Positions 26,377 to 35,022 are shown, counted from the stretch's first letter. The stretch is DNA of 64,000 nucleotides from Acetobacterium bakii (GCF_001263355.1 NZ_LGYO01000033.1:62001-126000); one strand, 5' to 3'. Notes: generated from the sequence alone by a model not told the origin. Made by a program: numbers and translations.

Positions 26377-27233
26377 TCATTCATCACTTTCTGAAAACCT
26401 GCATTCATAAAAACGTCGCCGAGATCTGTTTTTATAATGTAGGATTTATTTAAAAAATCTCCAAGAGATATGGTAATATCATTTCCCCGAAAAACCGTCG
26501 GAGGAGAAACTCTAAGACCAAATGACCGATTTAATCCGTTTAGAAGAGAACAGGCATTGCCGGCAACAACATTGGTAAACTCGCTGATAAAAGCGATTGC
26601 CGTATCAATGGACTGGCCGTCATCCTGTAATATTTTCTTTGTCATGTTTAAAGCTGTATCTTCAGACATATCAATGACACATCTGCCGCTGTGTCTTCCG
26701 ATGATCCCAATGGTTACTGAGATTCCCGAAGAATTTCTCGTGGCTGCAGAGGTGAGTGCGTTGTCATCAATCAGGATTTCACCGCCGATTTCTCTTTTCA
26801 AAAAGCTGAAGATGGATTCTTTAAAGGCATCTTCATAATTATTTTTCAAGATATCGTACAGCTCTTCACCTTCAAACAATCGTTCAATGGCTGCGTCTAA
26901 TTCGTTTTGATTCACCGGTTTCTGGAGGTAGGTTTTAATGCCTACATCAAGAGCATTTTTAATGATTTCTTCATCCATCATGGAACTGATGGCAATAATT
27001 TTTGCATCGTTTGTGTTTTTTAAAATCTCTTTTGAACATTCGATGCCATCGCCATCCGGTAAGGTCATATCCATTGTAATCAAATCGAAGGTTCCAGCCT
27101 TGGCTTGTTCGATTGCATCATGCATGTTGAAGGACGTAGCCACCACTTCATGACCGCTTTTTTCCAGCATGTTTTTTAAAACCGCAACTGAAAAAGTTGA
27201 ATCATCGACGATCATTATTTTTAAACTTCCCAT
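26367..27233 (-). CDS. CheY-CheX fusion: receiver plus phosphatase-like domain
   Basis: 288 residues. The receiver domain (1-120) has the acidic pair in MIVDDSTFS, the phospho-acceptor Asp in LITMDMTLPDGDG, and the Lys in TYLQKPVNQNE. After a linker, a CheX-like domain (about 145-285) carries ExxN in AFISEFTNVVAGNAC and the closing SLGDFLNKSYIIKTDLGDVF. A receiver fused to its own phosphatase-type domain may control phosphorylation within one chain or compete for CheY. The start follows AAAGGGGTG. Such hybrids are known in other bacteria; which output it controls here is open. Confidence 0.85.
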   Translation of the reverse strand: MGSLKIMIVDDSTFSVAVLKNMLEKSGHEVVATSFNMHDAIEQAKAGTFDLITMDMTLPDGDGIECSKEILKNTNDAKIIAISSMMDEEIIKNALDVGIKTYLQKPVNQNELDAAIERLFEGEELYDILKNNYEDAFKESIFSFLKREIGGEILIDDNALTSAATRNSSGISVTIGIIGRHSGRCVIDMSEDTALNMTKKILQDDGQSIDTAIAFISEFTNVVAGNACSLLNGLNRSFGLRVSPPTVFRGNDITISLGDFLNKSYIIKTDLGDVFMNAGFQKVMNEWK

Positions 27234-27345
27234 TAATTCACCCCTTTGAGATAATTGATATTTTTTGCATGCTTTATTCTATTTCTGAAAATGGGTGTAC
27301 GTCAAGTAATATATTTGCAGGTTTTGAAATATCTATTGATTTTGT

Positions 27346-27373
27346 TTGATACAAAAACCCTTTGTGCTATAAT
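27346..27373 (+). promoter_or_regulatory. Promoter of the HD-GYP gene
   Basis: TTGATA (27346-27351) and TATAAT (27368-27373) are 16 bases apart. The leader from there to the start at 27518 is about 140 bases long and has no riboswitch motif that I could recognise. Confidence 0.6.
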
Positions 27374-27517
27374 GACCATTAATAAGAACATATTTAAAGT
27401 TAAAAGCCACAGAAAAGCGTTAAGGGAAACTTGATTATTAGTCGGATGCTTTTTAACTTGACACAATTATGATTCTATAGCACAATGCTTTTTACCAAAA
27501 CATTTAAGGAAGGTACA

Positions 27518-28777
27518 ATGACAATGATCTCTTTAGCGGAATTGACCCTGGAATTATCAAGAGCTTCTGACATGGTAAGCCCGGAACTTAATAATCATCA
27601 AAGACAAGTTGCTTTTATAACCTATAACTTGGGAGAAGAGTTGAAATTCGATGAAGAGAAACAGAATGAATTAAGCGTAGCTGCTATTTTACATGATATT
27701 GGCGGTTTAAGTATGCAGGAGCGGATTAATGTTTTGAAATTCGAAGTATTGAATCCTCATAAACATGCGAAAATCGGCTGGATGCTTCTAAAGGATTACC
27801 GGGAATTCCACGAAATTGCTAAAATTATTAAATTTCATCATGTGGATTGGGATCATGGCAATGGTCTTAAAAAAGATGGGGAAGATGTTTTATTGGAAAG
27901 TCACCTTATTCATTTAGCCGATCGCATTGCCACTCTGATTTCCAAAGAGGATAAAATAATCGATCAAATCGATGTAATTTATAATCGCATAAAAGCTGCT
28001 TCGGGAACAAAATTTTGTCCCGATTATGTAAATGCTTTTAAACGGCTCAAAGAAAAAGAATATTTCTGGTATGATCTGGAATCCATTGCCAACGGTAGAA
28101 ATTATTATAAAAAAATTATTTTCAAATACCAGCCAGTTAATATGGATGAGCTCATCGGCATTGCCAAATTATTTGCCCGAATCATCGATTTCAGAAGCAA
28201 TTTCACCGCGGTTCATAGTGAAGGCGTGTCAGCTGTTGCCAAACGATTAGCCCAGCATTCAAACTGTGATGAAATGACCTGTAAAAAAATTCAGGTGGCG
28301 GGTTATGTCCATGATCTTGGTAAATTAATGGTTCCCACAGAAATTTTAGAAAAACCCGGTAAACTTACGGTCAAAGAATTTTCCCTAGTCAAAGGTCATG
28401 CTTACCATACCTATGTTCTTTTGGATCGCATCAAGGGACTTGAAGACATTAAGGAGTATGCATCCATGCATCATGAACGACTGGATGGTACAGGTTATCC
28501 CTTTAAACTTAAGGGGAAGGACTTGTCTCTGGGTGCCCGGATTATGGCAGTGGCGGATATTTTTACGGCCTTATCCGAAAACCGACCATATCGCAAGGGA
28601 ATGGAAAAAGATGCGGTGATTAAAATTCTCCAATTAATGTCAGTGGAAAAAAAGATTGATGAGAAAATAGTGGATACCTTAGTTGCCTATTACCAGGACA
28701 TCAACAAGGTCCGGATTAAGGCCCAGAAAAAGGCGCGGAATCGCTATAACGATTTTGCCCGGGCTTTGGACTATTAA
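27518..28777 (+). CDS. Tandem HD-domain protein with C-terminal HD-GYP (c-di-GMP phosphodiesterase)
   Basis: 419 residues from ATG 27518, which follows AAGGAAGG. The N-terminal HD domain (about 20-190) has SVAAILHDIGGLSM, HAKIGWMLL and FHHVDWDHGNGL. The C-terminal domain (about 220-400) is HD-GYP: VHDLGKLMVPTEIL, then KGHAYHTYVLL, then MHHERLDGTGYPFKLKG and IMAVADIFTALSENRPYR. HD-GYP domains bind two or three metals and hydrolyse c-di-GMP to GMP. No sensor or membrane segment is seen, so the N-terminal HD domain may itself bind a ligand. It diverges from the cheX operon. Confidence 0.9.
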   Translation: MTMISLAELTLELSRASDMVSPELNNHQRQVAFITYNLGEELKFDEEKQNELSVAAILHDIGGLSMQERINVLKFEVLNPHKHAKIGWMLLKDYREFHEIAKIIKFHHVDWDHGNGLKKDGEDVLLESHLIHLADRIATLISKEDKIIDQIDVIYNRIKAASGTKFCPDYVNAFKRLKEKEYFWYDLESIANGRNYYKKIIFKYQPVNMDELIGIAKLFARIIDFRSNFTAVHSEGVSAVAKRLAQHSNCDEMTCKKIQVAGYVHDLGKLMVPTEILEKPGKLTVKEFSLVKGHAYHTYVLLDRIKGLEDIKEYASMHHERLDGTGYPFKLKGKDLSLGARIMAVADIFTALSENRPYRKGMEKDAVIKILQLMSVEKKIDEKIVDTLVAYYQDINKVRIKAQKKARNRYNDFARALDY

Positions 28778-28805
28778 TCGGGTTAAGGACTCATTAAAAC
28801 AATCG

Positions 28806-28850
28806 GCAGCATGAAAGACCTTCCGAAAAGATTTCAGGGAGGTTTTTATC
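28806..28850 (+). terminator. Possible weak terminator after the HD-GYP gene
   Basis: ACCTTCC and GGGAGGT can pair with one irregularity around a 12-base loop, followed by five T. It is weaker than the other terminators in the window. Confidence 0.35.
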
Positions 28851-29030
28851 ATGGCTTGAAATGTTTCATTTGTCAACTTTATAAATAAAAGTTATTTTAA
28901 TCAATCTAATTAATCAATAATGGGTATAATATTAAATAAAAGATATTGGTAATTAATGATTTTGCGAATATACAGATCTGGGATTCCTTTGATGTTTGGC
29001 CTGAAAAATTTAGGCGGAAAGGATTTGACA

Positions 29031-30833
29031 ATGAAAATCACAGAAAAGCTTCGTGAGAAACTCAGTGGCTTATATGAGGCTCTGTCCCGTTATCCCCTGA
29101 CGGTAATTTTTCTGACTGCTGCTGCCGTGGTCAATGCCATGGCCATTCACCAGGACGTGGATTATACTAAATATCTGCTGACCTATGTGGTTGGTGCAAG
29201 CCTCGGGTTTACCCTCCAGGCGGCCTGGGAACGCTTTTTTTATAAAACTAGCCATCGCCTGGCCCTGATGGGTCTTTGCCTGGTTCTGACCCTGGGTTAT
29301 TTTCTCATTGTCAGACAATACACAACCACCAGCGTTGAAACATGGATCAGGACATCCGTGGCGCTTTTGGCGCTTTTGATTGCTTATATCTGGGTGCCGG
29401 TAATTAAAAGCAGGATCAGCTTCAACGAAAGTTTTATGATCGCCTTTAAGGCTCTGTTTAATTCCCTGCTCTTCTCCGGTGTCATCTTTTTGGGAATCAC
29501 CCTGATTCTCGCAGCGGTTGATCTGCTTCTTTTCAAGGTCCCGGAAAAGTCGTATATTCATGCTCTCAACATTGTCGGAATGCTTTTTGCACCCATTTAT
29601 TTCCTGTCCCTGATTCCGGTTTACCCGGGCGAGTCCGATAAAAACCGTTTCCCCGAGGAAATCGAAGCTAATCAGGAGAAAATTACGCGATCCGCCAGCT
29701 GTCCGAAGTTTCTGGAGATTCTGATATCCTATATCATTATCCCACTGCTGTCAGTCTATACGGTGATTCTGGTAATCTACATCGCAACCAATATCACCGG
29801 GCCATTCTGGACCGACAACCGCCTGGAACCCATGCTGGTAGGCTTTGCCGTTGGGGTCATTCTGGTTTATATTCTGTCCAGTCGGCTGGAAAATAAATTT
29901 GCAGTGTATTTTCGCAAAATTTTTCCCAAAGTGCTGGTTCCTATTGTGGTGTTTCAGATTGTGTCTTCGGTTCTGAGAACCCAGGATACAGGAATCACCT
30001 ATGGCCGTTATTATGTGATTCTTTTCGGAATCTTTGCGGCAGTAACCGGTGTTCTGCTGAGTTTGATGCCCGTGCGCAAAAACGGCATCATCGCCGCCCT
30101 GCTGATTGGTTTTGCAGCTATTTCGATTATTCCCCCGGTGGATGCTTTTACCGTCAGCCGGGCAAATCAGGTGGCAATGCTCACCTCGGTGCTTATTGAA
30201 AACAATATGCTCGGGGACGATACGGTTACCCCCAATGCAACGGTTTCCGAGGAAGACAAAAAAACCATTTCCGATACCATCAGTTATCTTAGCATGATGG
30301 GCTACACCAAAGACATCCCCTACTTGGGAGCGGATTTTGACCTTTATGATAATTTCTACAATACCTTCGGGTTTTACCGCTACCAGGAAAATCCCTACGG
30401 CCAGGGATCCGTTTATCTGAGTCTCGATCAGGGCTCCCCGCTTAGCATAAGTGGATATGATACCTTTGTTGTGGTAAACTTCTACTATCAGGACACGAAA
30501 TCAACGTCGTTGGTCTGCGATTTTGAAAAAGACGGAAAAATCTATACCCTTACCCAGGAAAAAACACCGTCGCCGGGAGCACTAAGGCTGACGGATGAAG
30601 CAGGTGAGGAATTAATCACCGTGAATATGCAGGACGTTTTTGACCATTTCGATACATCCGCAGGTGGCAATTATACCACCAGCAAAGACGCCATGTCCGC
30701 CGAAGAGGCCACCTATACCCAGGGAAATGACAAGGCCGATATTTCGCTGGTGGCAATGTTTTTGAATATTGAAAAATCAGGTGCCGAGACTGTGTACAAC
30801 GGGGACTTTTATGTGCTCATTAAAATAAAATAA
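29031..30833 (+). CDS. DUF4153-type membrane protein
   Basis: 600 residues from ATG 29031; an upstream in-frame ATG at 28956 lacks a ribosome-binding site, while GGAAAGGA precedes 29031. The first 380 or so residues hold about ten to twelve membrane helices, with segments such as FNSLLFSGVIFLGITLILAA and PIYFLSLIPVYPGE. The C-terminal 200 residues are soluble and probably outside the membrane, rich in Tyr, Asp and Thr. The hydrophobic part resembles the DUF4153 family from memory. No biochemical function is known to me. It is monocistronic and followed by a family B palindrome. Confidence 0.7.
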   Translation: MKITEKLREKLSGLYEALSRYPLTVIFLTAAAVVNAMAIHQDVDYTKYLLTYVVGASLGFTLQAAWERFFYKTSHRLALMGLCLVLTLGYFLIVRQYTTTSVETWIRTSVALLALLIAYIWVPVIKSRISFNESFMIAFKALFNSLLFSGVIFLGITLILAAVDLLLFKVPEKSYIHALNIVGMLFAPIYFLSLIPVYPGESDKNRFPEEIEANQEKITRSASCPKFLEILISYIIIPLLSVYTVILVIYIATNITGPFWTDNRLEPMLVGFAVGVILVYILSSRLENKFAVYFRKIFPKVLVPIVVFQIVSSVLRTQDTGITYGRYYVILFGIFAAVTGVLLSLMPVRKNGIIAALLIGFAAISIIPPVDAFTVSRANQVAMLTSVLIENNMLGDDTVTPNATVSEEDKKTISDTISYLSMMGYTKDIPYLGADFDLYDNFYNTFGFYRYQENPYGQGSVYLSLDQGSPLSISGYDTFVVVNFYYQDTKSTSLVCDFEKDGKIYTLTQEKTPSPGALRLTDEAGEELITVNMQDVFDHFDTSAGGNYTTSKDAMSAEEATYTQGNDKADISLVAMFLNIEKSGAETVYNGDFYVLIKIK

Positions 30834-30861
30834 GCGTGGTAATTTAAAGACTTAAAAAGCA

Positions 30862-31026
30862 GATAATGCGAAAGTGCCGTGTGCTTTGCAATCAGTTTCG
30901 CACGAAACAATTTTTACACTGCACGGCGTACAGTCTTAGGACTGTTCGCCTGCACGTTACAAAATCGTTTGTGGAAACTAATCGTAAAGCAACAACTGTT
31001 CGATGTTTATTAGTTTTATAATTACC
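30862..31026 (+). repeat. Family B palindrome, copy B2 (165 bp)
   Basis: It aligns throughout with B1 (for instance GCAATCAGTTTCGCACGAAA and GTGGAAACTAATCGTAAAGC). The apical stem is GTACAGTCTTAGGACTGTTC, different in sequence from B1's (GACAGTTCGATGAACTGTTC) but still paired. It lies directly before the patatin gene. Confidence 0.88.
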
Positions 31027-31054
31027 AGAAAAAGAAAGAGGAGACAGAAGATCC

Positions 31055-31936
31055 ATGACAATGATTAATAACATTAACGATACGGCATTGATATTTGAAG
31101 GTGGGGGAATGCGGGCCAGCTACACTGCCGGATTTTTGAATAATCTGCTGGAGAACGAGCTGTATTTCAATTACGTTGCCGGTATTTCAGCCGGCTCCAG
31201 CCATAGTGTCAACTATCTGGCAAGAGATACCCGGCGGGCCAAGCGTTCCTTCGTGGACCTGGTGTTGGATCCCGAATTCGGAGGCTGGAAATCCTTTTTC
31301 AAAGGCGAAGGCTTTTTCCGTTCTCAGTATATTTATGAAGAAACCTCACTACCCGGGGAATCACTGCCCCTGGATTTTAAAAAATTTATGAATAATCCGG
31401 CCCAGCTCCGGATCGGGGTTTTTCACCGGGACCGGGGCGAGGTTATTTACTATACCAAGGATGATATCCAGGACATGCAGGACCTCATGAAAATTGTGCG
31501 ATCCTCATCCTCCATGCCGATTTTTATGCCTCCCACCTACTACAAAGAAAACTATTATGTGGATGGTGGTCTGGGCGGCGGGATTGCTCTGGACATTGCG
31601 AAAAAGGATGGTTACGAAAAGTTCTTCGTGGTGCTCACCCGTGAAAAAGGCTACCGGAAAAGTCCGGTGAAATTTCAACGATTCATTAAGACTTATTATC
31701 GAAAGCATCCCCAGGTGGCTGAAGCCATGCTTACGCGTCACATCATTTACAATCAAACGTTGGACGAACTGGAAGCTTTGGAAAAGGATGGTAAGGCCTT
31801 TCTCGTGTACCCCGAAACCATGCCGGTATCCAACCGGGAGATTGACTTTGACAAACTCTCCCATAGCTATGAGCTGGGCTATGCCCAGGGACGCCGGGAT
31901 TTACCCCAATGGAAAGCCTTTCTGGGAATGCAATAA
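31055..31936 (+). CDS. Patatin-like phospholipase
   Basis: 293 residues. The oxyanion-hole motif (LIFEGGGMRASYTAGFL), the nucleophile elbow GISAGSS (GxSxG, about residue 49) and the Asp motif DGGLGGG (about residue 170) form the Ser-Asp dyad of patatins. Bacterial relatives hydrolyse acyl chains of membrane lipids or act as esterases. No signal peptide is present, so it acts in the cytoplasm. The ATG at 31055 follows GAGGAGACAGAAGATCC. It stands alone between palindromes B2 and A9. Confidence 0.9.
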   Translation: MTMINNINDTALIFEGGGMRASYTAGFLNNLLENELYFNYVAGISAGSSHSVNYLARDTRRAKRSFVDLVLDPEFGGWKSFFKGEGFFRSQYIYEETSLPGESLPLDFKKFMNNPAQLRIGVFHRDRGEVIYYTKDDIQDMQDLMKIVRSSSSMPIFMPPTYYKENYYVDGGLGGGIALDIAKKDGYEKFFVVLTREKGYRKSPVKFQRFIKTYYRKHPQVAEAMLTRHIIYNQTLDELEALEKDGKAFLVYPETMPVSNREIDFDKLSHSYELGYAQGRRDLPQWKAFLGMQ

Positions 31937-31941
31937 TAAAC

Positions 31942-32042
31942 GTCCCGGGGACAATGGTAAATCGTGGTCTGCCACATGATCGGACAAGCTAACGCCTGTC
32001 CGCTATGATGCAGACCCCTGATGTTACGATTGTCCCCAGGAC
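31942..32042 (-). repeat. Family A palindrome, copy A9 (101 bp, inverted)
   Basis: GTCCCGGGGACAATGGTAAA and ACGATTGTCCCCAGGAC pair. The CATCAG-type mark appears as CTGATGTTACG on the right, so the copy is inverted like A2. It lies between the patatin gene and the converging tetR gene. Confidence 0.85.
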
Positions 32043-32053
32043 GATTATTTCTA

Positions 32054-32089
32054 CAAAAAAAATGCACCCATGCAGGTGCTTTTTTTTTT
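32054..32089 (-). terminator. Terminator of the tetR gene
   Basis: GCACC and GGTGC form a short stem enclosed by eight A on one side and nine or more T on the other. It can serve both strands. Confidence 0.65.
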
Positions 32090-32095
32090 GCGTTT

Positions 32096-32776
32096 CTATT
32101 TAATGAGATAGCGGTGGATATCCAATAAATGGGGATAGCTTTTAAGCAGGGCAACCACACGTTGTGATGCTTTTTCGATGATATCAGTGGTCCGCCCGGG
32201 ATCTTGATCGTAACCGAGGCAGTAGTACATTAAATTAACCGAAAGGCTTATAATCTCGTCATCGGTAAATTCAAAATCAGTACTGCGTTTTTTTAGGAGA
32301 CCCTCATAGACAGAGTAGATTGTGGTCAGAAAAAGGCTGAGATTTTTTTCAGGGGTATAGCCATTGGGTTTCATTTGCTGAGCAATGAGCCTGGCGTAAA
32401 TTTGCTTGAGACTCCCGGCATAAATGGCTTTATACGTAATGTCCTCAGATTGAGTGGCAATCACAAAATCCAGTTTTTCCGGATTTGCTTTTATAATTAA
32501 CATACATAGTTTATAAAAACTTACAATGTATAAAAAAACATCATCATCGGGATTAACATAGTACTTGAGATAACTGGACAGGATTTGATAATCTTCTTTG
32601 TAAATTTCGATGGCAATATTGTGTTTGTTCTTAAAATGATAAGTAATGAGTCCCTGGCTGATGCCAATTTCCTGAGCAATACGACGAAACCCCACATGAT
32701 AACCTTCGGTAAAAAAAAGATTTTTAGCGGTATCGTAAATAAGCTGTTTGTTGGTTTTCTCTATAATAATGGTCAT
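32096..32776 (-). CDS. TetR-family regulator divergent from the corrinoid methyltransferase operon
   Basis: 226 residues. The N-terminal helix-turn-helix is clear: QLIYDTAKNLFFTEGYHVG, then RRIAQEIGISQGLITYHFKN and KHNIAIEIYKED. The remaining helices should form a ligand and dimer domain. The start follows AAAAGGAACG. The 476-bp divergent gap holds a strong promoter for the methyltransferase genes next to a repeated 13-base motif, so this protein is the probable repressor, perhaps released by the methylated substrate. The substrate is unknown. Confidence 0.85.
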   Translation of the reverse strand: MTIIIEKTNKQLIYDTAKNLFFTEGYHVGFRRIAQEIGISQGLITYHFKNKHNIAIEIYKEDYQILSSYLKYYVNPDDDVFLYIVSFYKLCMLIIKANPEKLDFVIATQSEDITYKAIYAGSLKQIYARLIAQQMKPNGYTPEKNLSLFLTTIYSVYEGLLKKRSTDFEFTDDEIISLSVNLMYYCLGYDQDPGRTTDIIEKASQRVVALLKSYPHLLDIHRYLIK

Positions 32777-32877
32777 AATCGTTCCTTTTCATAATTTGAA
32801 TTCATTTCATTTAAACACAGAATCATTAAATTTTCAACAAGAAAAGAAGTAAACCATTCGCAAAAATAAATATTGTG

Positions 32878-32967
32878 TGCATTTAATAAACTACGATATA
32901 TTTATTCAAAACGACTAATCAATAAGAGAAATTGGTTGATTTAATAATATTAAATGCATTTAATAAA
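32878..32967. promoter_or_regulatory. Candidate TetR sites: repeated TGCATTTAATAAA
   Basis: The 13-base sequence TGCATTTAATAAA occurs at 32878-32890 and again at 32955-32967, 77 bases apart. The second copy ends four bases before the -35 box of the methyltransferase promoter. Its role as operator is inferred. Confidence 0.45.
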
Positions 32968-32971
32968 ATCA

Positions 32972-33000
32972 TTGACGTACCTTTACAGTGGTGCTATACT
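32972..33000 (+). promoter_or_regulatory. Promoter of the corrinoid methyltransferase operon
   Basis: TTGACG (32972-32977) and TATACT (32995-33000) are 17 bases apart. The leader to the first recognised methyltransferase start is about 245 bases. Confidence 0.75.
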
Positions 33001-33103
33001 ATACACGTACAAGCGACATGTTATTTATCAATATTGGTTTAAAAAACTACCCCTTTTTAAATGAGTTCGGACAAATAACATCATCAAAGGAGATAGTAAA
33101 ACA

Positions 33104-33256
33104 ATGAGGCTAAATCATAAAACGTTTCAAGCCCCTTGTTATCTCCAGGCTTCAGTGGCAAACAGAGGTACGCCTGTTTGTCATGATGCCTCAACCATTT
33201 CAACCAAGTATCCGCAATTACTTAATATAAAAATTACCAGGGAGGTAAAAAAATGA
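33104..33256 (+). CDS. Possible 50-residue leader ORF, coupled to the methyltransferase gene
   Basis: An open frame begins at ATG 33104, has AAAGGAG eleven bases before it, and ends with a TGA at 33254-33256 that overlaps the methyltransferase ATG as ATGA. The product begins MRLNHKTFQAPCYLQASVAN and ends ITREVKK. It has no recognised domain. Its middle (TTTCAAGCC to GCCTCAACC) looks like a worn family A palindrome, which argues that the frame may be fortuitous. If translated, it would couple ribosome entry to the methyltransferase gene. Codon use and conservation would decide. Confidence 0.3.
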   Translation: MRLNHKTFQAPCYLQASVANRGTPVCHDASTISTKYPQLLNIKITREVKK

Positions 33257-34056
33257 TTATTATTGGAGAAAAGATTAACGGGGCGATTCCATCAACCGCC
33301 AAAGCAATTAAGGAAAAGAATGCCGCTTTTATTCGGGATCTGGCCATCAAACAAACCGAGGCCGGAGTGGATTACATTGATGTCTGCGCATCGGTGGATG
33401 ACGACATTGAATTGGAAACCATGAAATGGCTCATCGATATCGTCCAGGATGCCACCGATCTGCCGATAGCCGTGGACAGCCCTAACGTCCATACCTGCAT
33501 CGCATCCATGAACTACTGTAACAAACCCGGACTGTTCAATTCCGTATCCCTGGAAGGGGACAAGATTGACGCCGCATTTGCTGCCATCGCCGACACCAAA
33601 TGGGAATGTGTGGCCCTATTAAACAGCGACAAAGGCATTCCTAAAACCGCCAAAGACCGTCTGGACGTCTTTGCCGATTTAATGGCCAAAGTCAAGGAAT
33701 ATAAGATCGATCCTGCCCGGATGCACATTGATCCCCTGGTTGAAATGCTCTGCACTTCCGAAGACGGCATTGCCATGGTCACCGAAGTCATCAAAGAAAT
33801 CAAAACTCAGTATCCCACCATCCATGTCACCGGTGCAGTCAGCAACATTTCCTTTAACCTCCCAGTTCGTAAAATGGTTAACATGGGCTTTGTGGTTCTG
33901 GCCATGAACGCCGGACTGGACAGTGCCATCCTTGATCCTTTAAACCGGGATTTAATGGGCATCATCTTTGCTACCGAAGCCCTGCTGGGCGAAGACGACT
34001 ACTGCATGGAATATATCGGCGCCTACCGCGAAGGCATCTTTGGACCGGTAAAATAA
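33253..34056 (+). CDS. Methylcorrinoid:tetrahydrofolate methyltransferase (MtvA/MtgA type)
   Basis: 267 residues, a single pterin-binding TIM barrel. Features are the N-terminal MIIIGEKINGAIPSTAKAI (the EKIN motif of AcsE/MetH-type pterin enzymes), GVDYIDVCAS, the Asp in LPIAVDSPN, the Asn in ALLNSDKG and HIDPLVEML. The enzyme moves a methyl group between the corrinoid protein and tetrahydrofolate, the second methyltransferase step of acetogenic O- or N-demethylation. GGGAGGT precedes ATG 33253. The corrinoid protein and a URO-D-type methyltransferase follow in the same operon, completing a three-component system. Exact name (MtvA, MtgA or other) cannot be fixed. Confidence 0.85.
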   Translation: MIIIGEKINGAIPSTAKAIKEKNAAFIRDLAIKQTEAGVDYIDVCASVDDDIELETMKWLIDIVQDATDLPIAVDSPNVHTCIASMNYCNKPGLFNSVSLEGDKIDAAFAAIADTKWECVALLNSDKGIPKTAKDRLDVFADLMAKVKEYKIDPARMHIDPLVEMLCTSEDGIAMVTEVIKEIKTQYPTIHVTGAVSNISFNLPVRKMVNMGFVVLAMNAGLDSAILDPLNRDLMGIIFATEALLGEDDYCMEYIGAYREGIFGPVK

Positions 34057-34109
34057 TAAACCATCATAAAAATTGAATTTTAGAAGCTAACAACAAACCA
34101 ACCTTTAGA

Positions 34110-34211
34110 GTGCTGTCTGTTGATATAAACAATTTTGTAACGTCTTAGGCGGACATCTCGGAGAGTGTCCGACGTAGCGTGGAAAAATTGTCTTATATCA
34201 ACAGACAGCAC
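34110..34211 (-). repeat. Family B palindrome, copy B3 (102 bp, inverted)
   Basis: The ends GTGCTGTCTGTTGATATAA and TTATATCAACAGACAGCAC pair perfectly over 19 bp. Inside, AAACAATTTTGTAACGTC to GTGGAAAAATTGT reads as the reverse complement of the core of B1, B2 and B4. The apical part is GGACATCTCGGAGAGTGTCC. It separates the methyltransferase and corrinoid genes. Confidence 0.88.
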
Positions 34212-34255
34212 GACACATCACAGGTTACTAAATAAAATAATTTGAGGAGAAAAAA

Positions 34256-34888
34256 ATGTCTAAAATTGAAGAAGTAAAAGCAAAAGTAGAAGCAGGAAAA
34301 TCCAAACTCGTTCCGGGTCTGGTACAGGAAGCACTGGATGCTGGGAATAATCCCCAGGATATTCTGGATGCAATGGTTGAGTCCATGGGTGTGGTCGGTG
34401 AAAAATTCTCAACCGGAGAAATTTTCGTTCCGGAAATGCTGATCGCCGCTAAAGCCATGTCAAAAGGCGTGGATGTTCTGAAACCCCACCTGGCCGGCGA
34501 TGGTTCCTCCAAATTGGGCACCTGTATTATCGGTACCGTTGCCGGAGACTTACATGACATCGGTAAAAACCTGGTCTCGCTGATGATCGAAAGTGCCGGA
34601 TTTGATATGGTTGACCTTGGCGTTGATGTACCGGCCGACACCTTTGTCCAGGCCATTAAAGACAATGACAATGTCAAGATCGTGGCCTGCTCGGGTCTGC
34701 TGACCTCCACCATGCCAGCGCTTAAAGAAGCCGTTGCCACCATTAAAGCCAGCGGTTTAACCGGATTCAAGGTGATTGTCGGCGGAGCTCCGGTGACACC
34801 GGAATACGCCACTGAAATTGGCGCCGACGGATTTGCTCCTGATGCCGGAACAGCCGCAGTGAAAGCCAAAGAACTGGCAATCGCATAA
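34256..34888 (+). CDS. Corrinoid (B12-binding) methyl-carrier protein
   Basis: 210 residues. An N-terminal helical cap domain (about 1-85; SKLVPGLVQEALDAGNNPQD, then GEIFVPEMLIAAKAM) precedes a Rossmann-like B12 domain with the signature DLHDIGKNLV (DxHxxG, His as lower axial ligand), followed by GLLTSTMPAL and VIVGGAPVTPEYA. It carries the methyl group on cobalt between the two methyltransferases of the operon, like MtvC or MtgC. GAGGAGA precedes the start. Two family B palindromes in opposite orientation flank the gene, which could alter transcript levels within the operon. Confidence 0.93.
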   Translation: MSKIEEVKAKVEAGKSKLVPGLVQEALDAGNNPQDILDAMVESMGVVGEKFSTGEIFVPEMLIAAKAMSKGVDVLKPHLAGDGSSKLGTCIIGTVAGDLHDIGKNLVSLMIESAGFDMVDLGVDVPADTFVQAIKDNDNVKIVACSGLLTSTMPALKEAVATIKASGLTGFKVIVGGAPVTPEYATEIGADGFAPDAGTAAVKAKELAIA

Positions 34889-34935
34889 TCCAGCCCAAAC
34901 CTACTGACAGAAAAACGACGTTCCTCGCTGCTTAT

Positions 34936-35022
34936 TGATATCAAACAATTTTTCCGCGTCTACGGCGGATACTCTCCGTGATGTCCGCCGTAGACGTTAA
35001 AAAATCGTTTATAACAACAAAC
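34936..35022 (+). repeat. Family B palindrome, copy B4 (about 87 bp)
   Basis: The apical arms GTCTACGGCGGA (34958-34969) and TCCGCCGTAGAC (34984-34995) pair perfectly over 12 bp around TACTCTCCGTGATG. Outside lie AAACAATTTTT and AAAAAATCGTTT. It is the opposite orientation of B3, with the corrinoid gene between them. Confidence 0.85.

Noticed and set aside
27374-27517. Possible c-di-GMP riboswitch in the leader of the HD-GYP gene
   Set aside because: The conserved GEMM core (GGGACGCAAAGCC-like) is absent; only a few unordered matches were seen.
33001-33252. Possible cobalamin riboswitch before the corrinoid operon
   Set aside because: GCTTCAGTGGC suggested a B12-box-like piece, but the surrounding fold and the remaining consensus are missing. 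It fits better as a worn family A palindrome.
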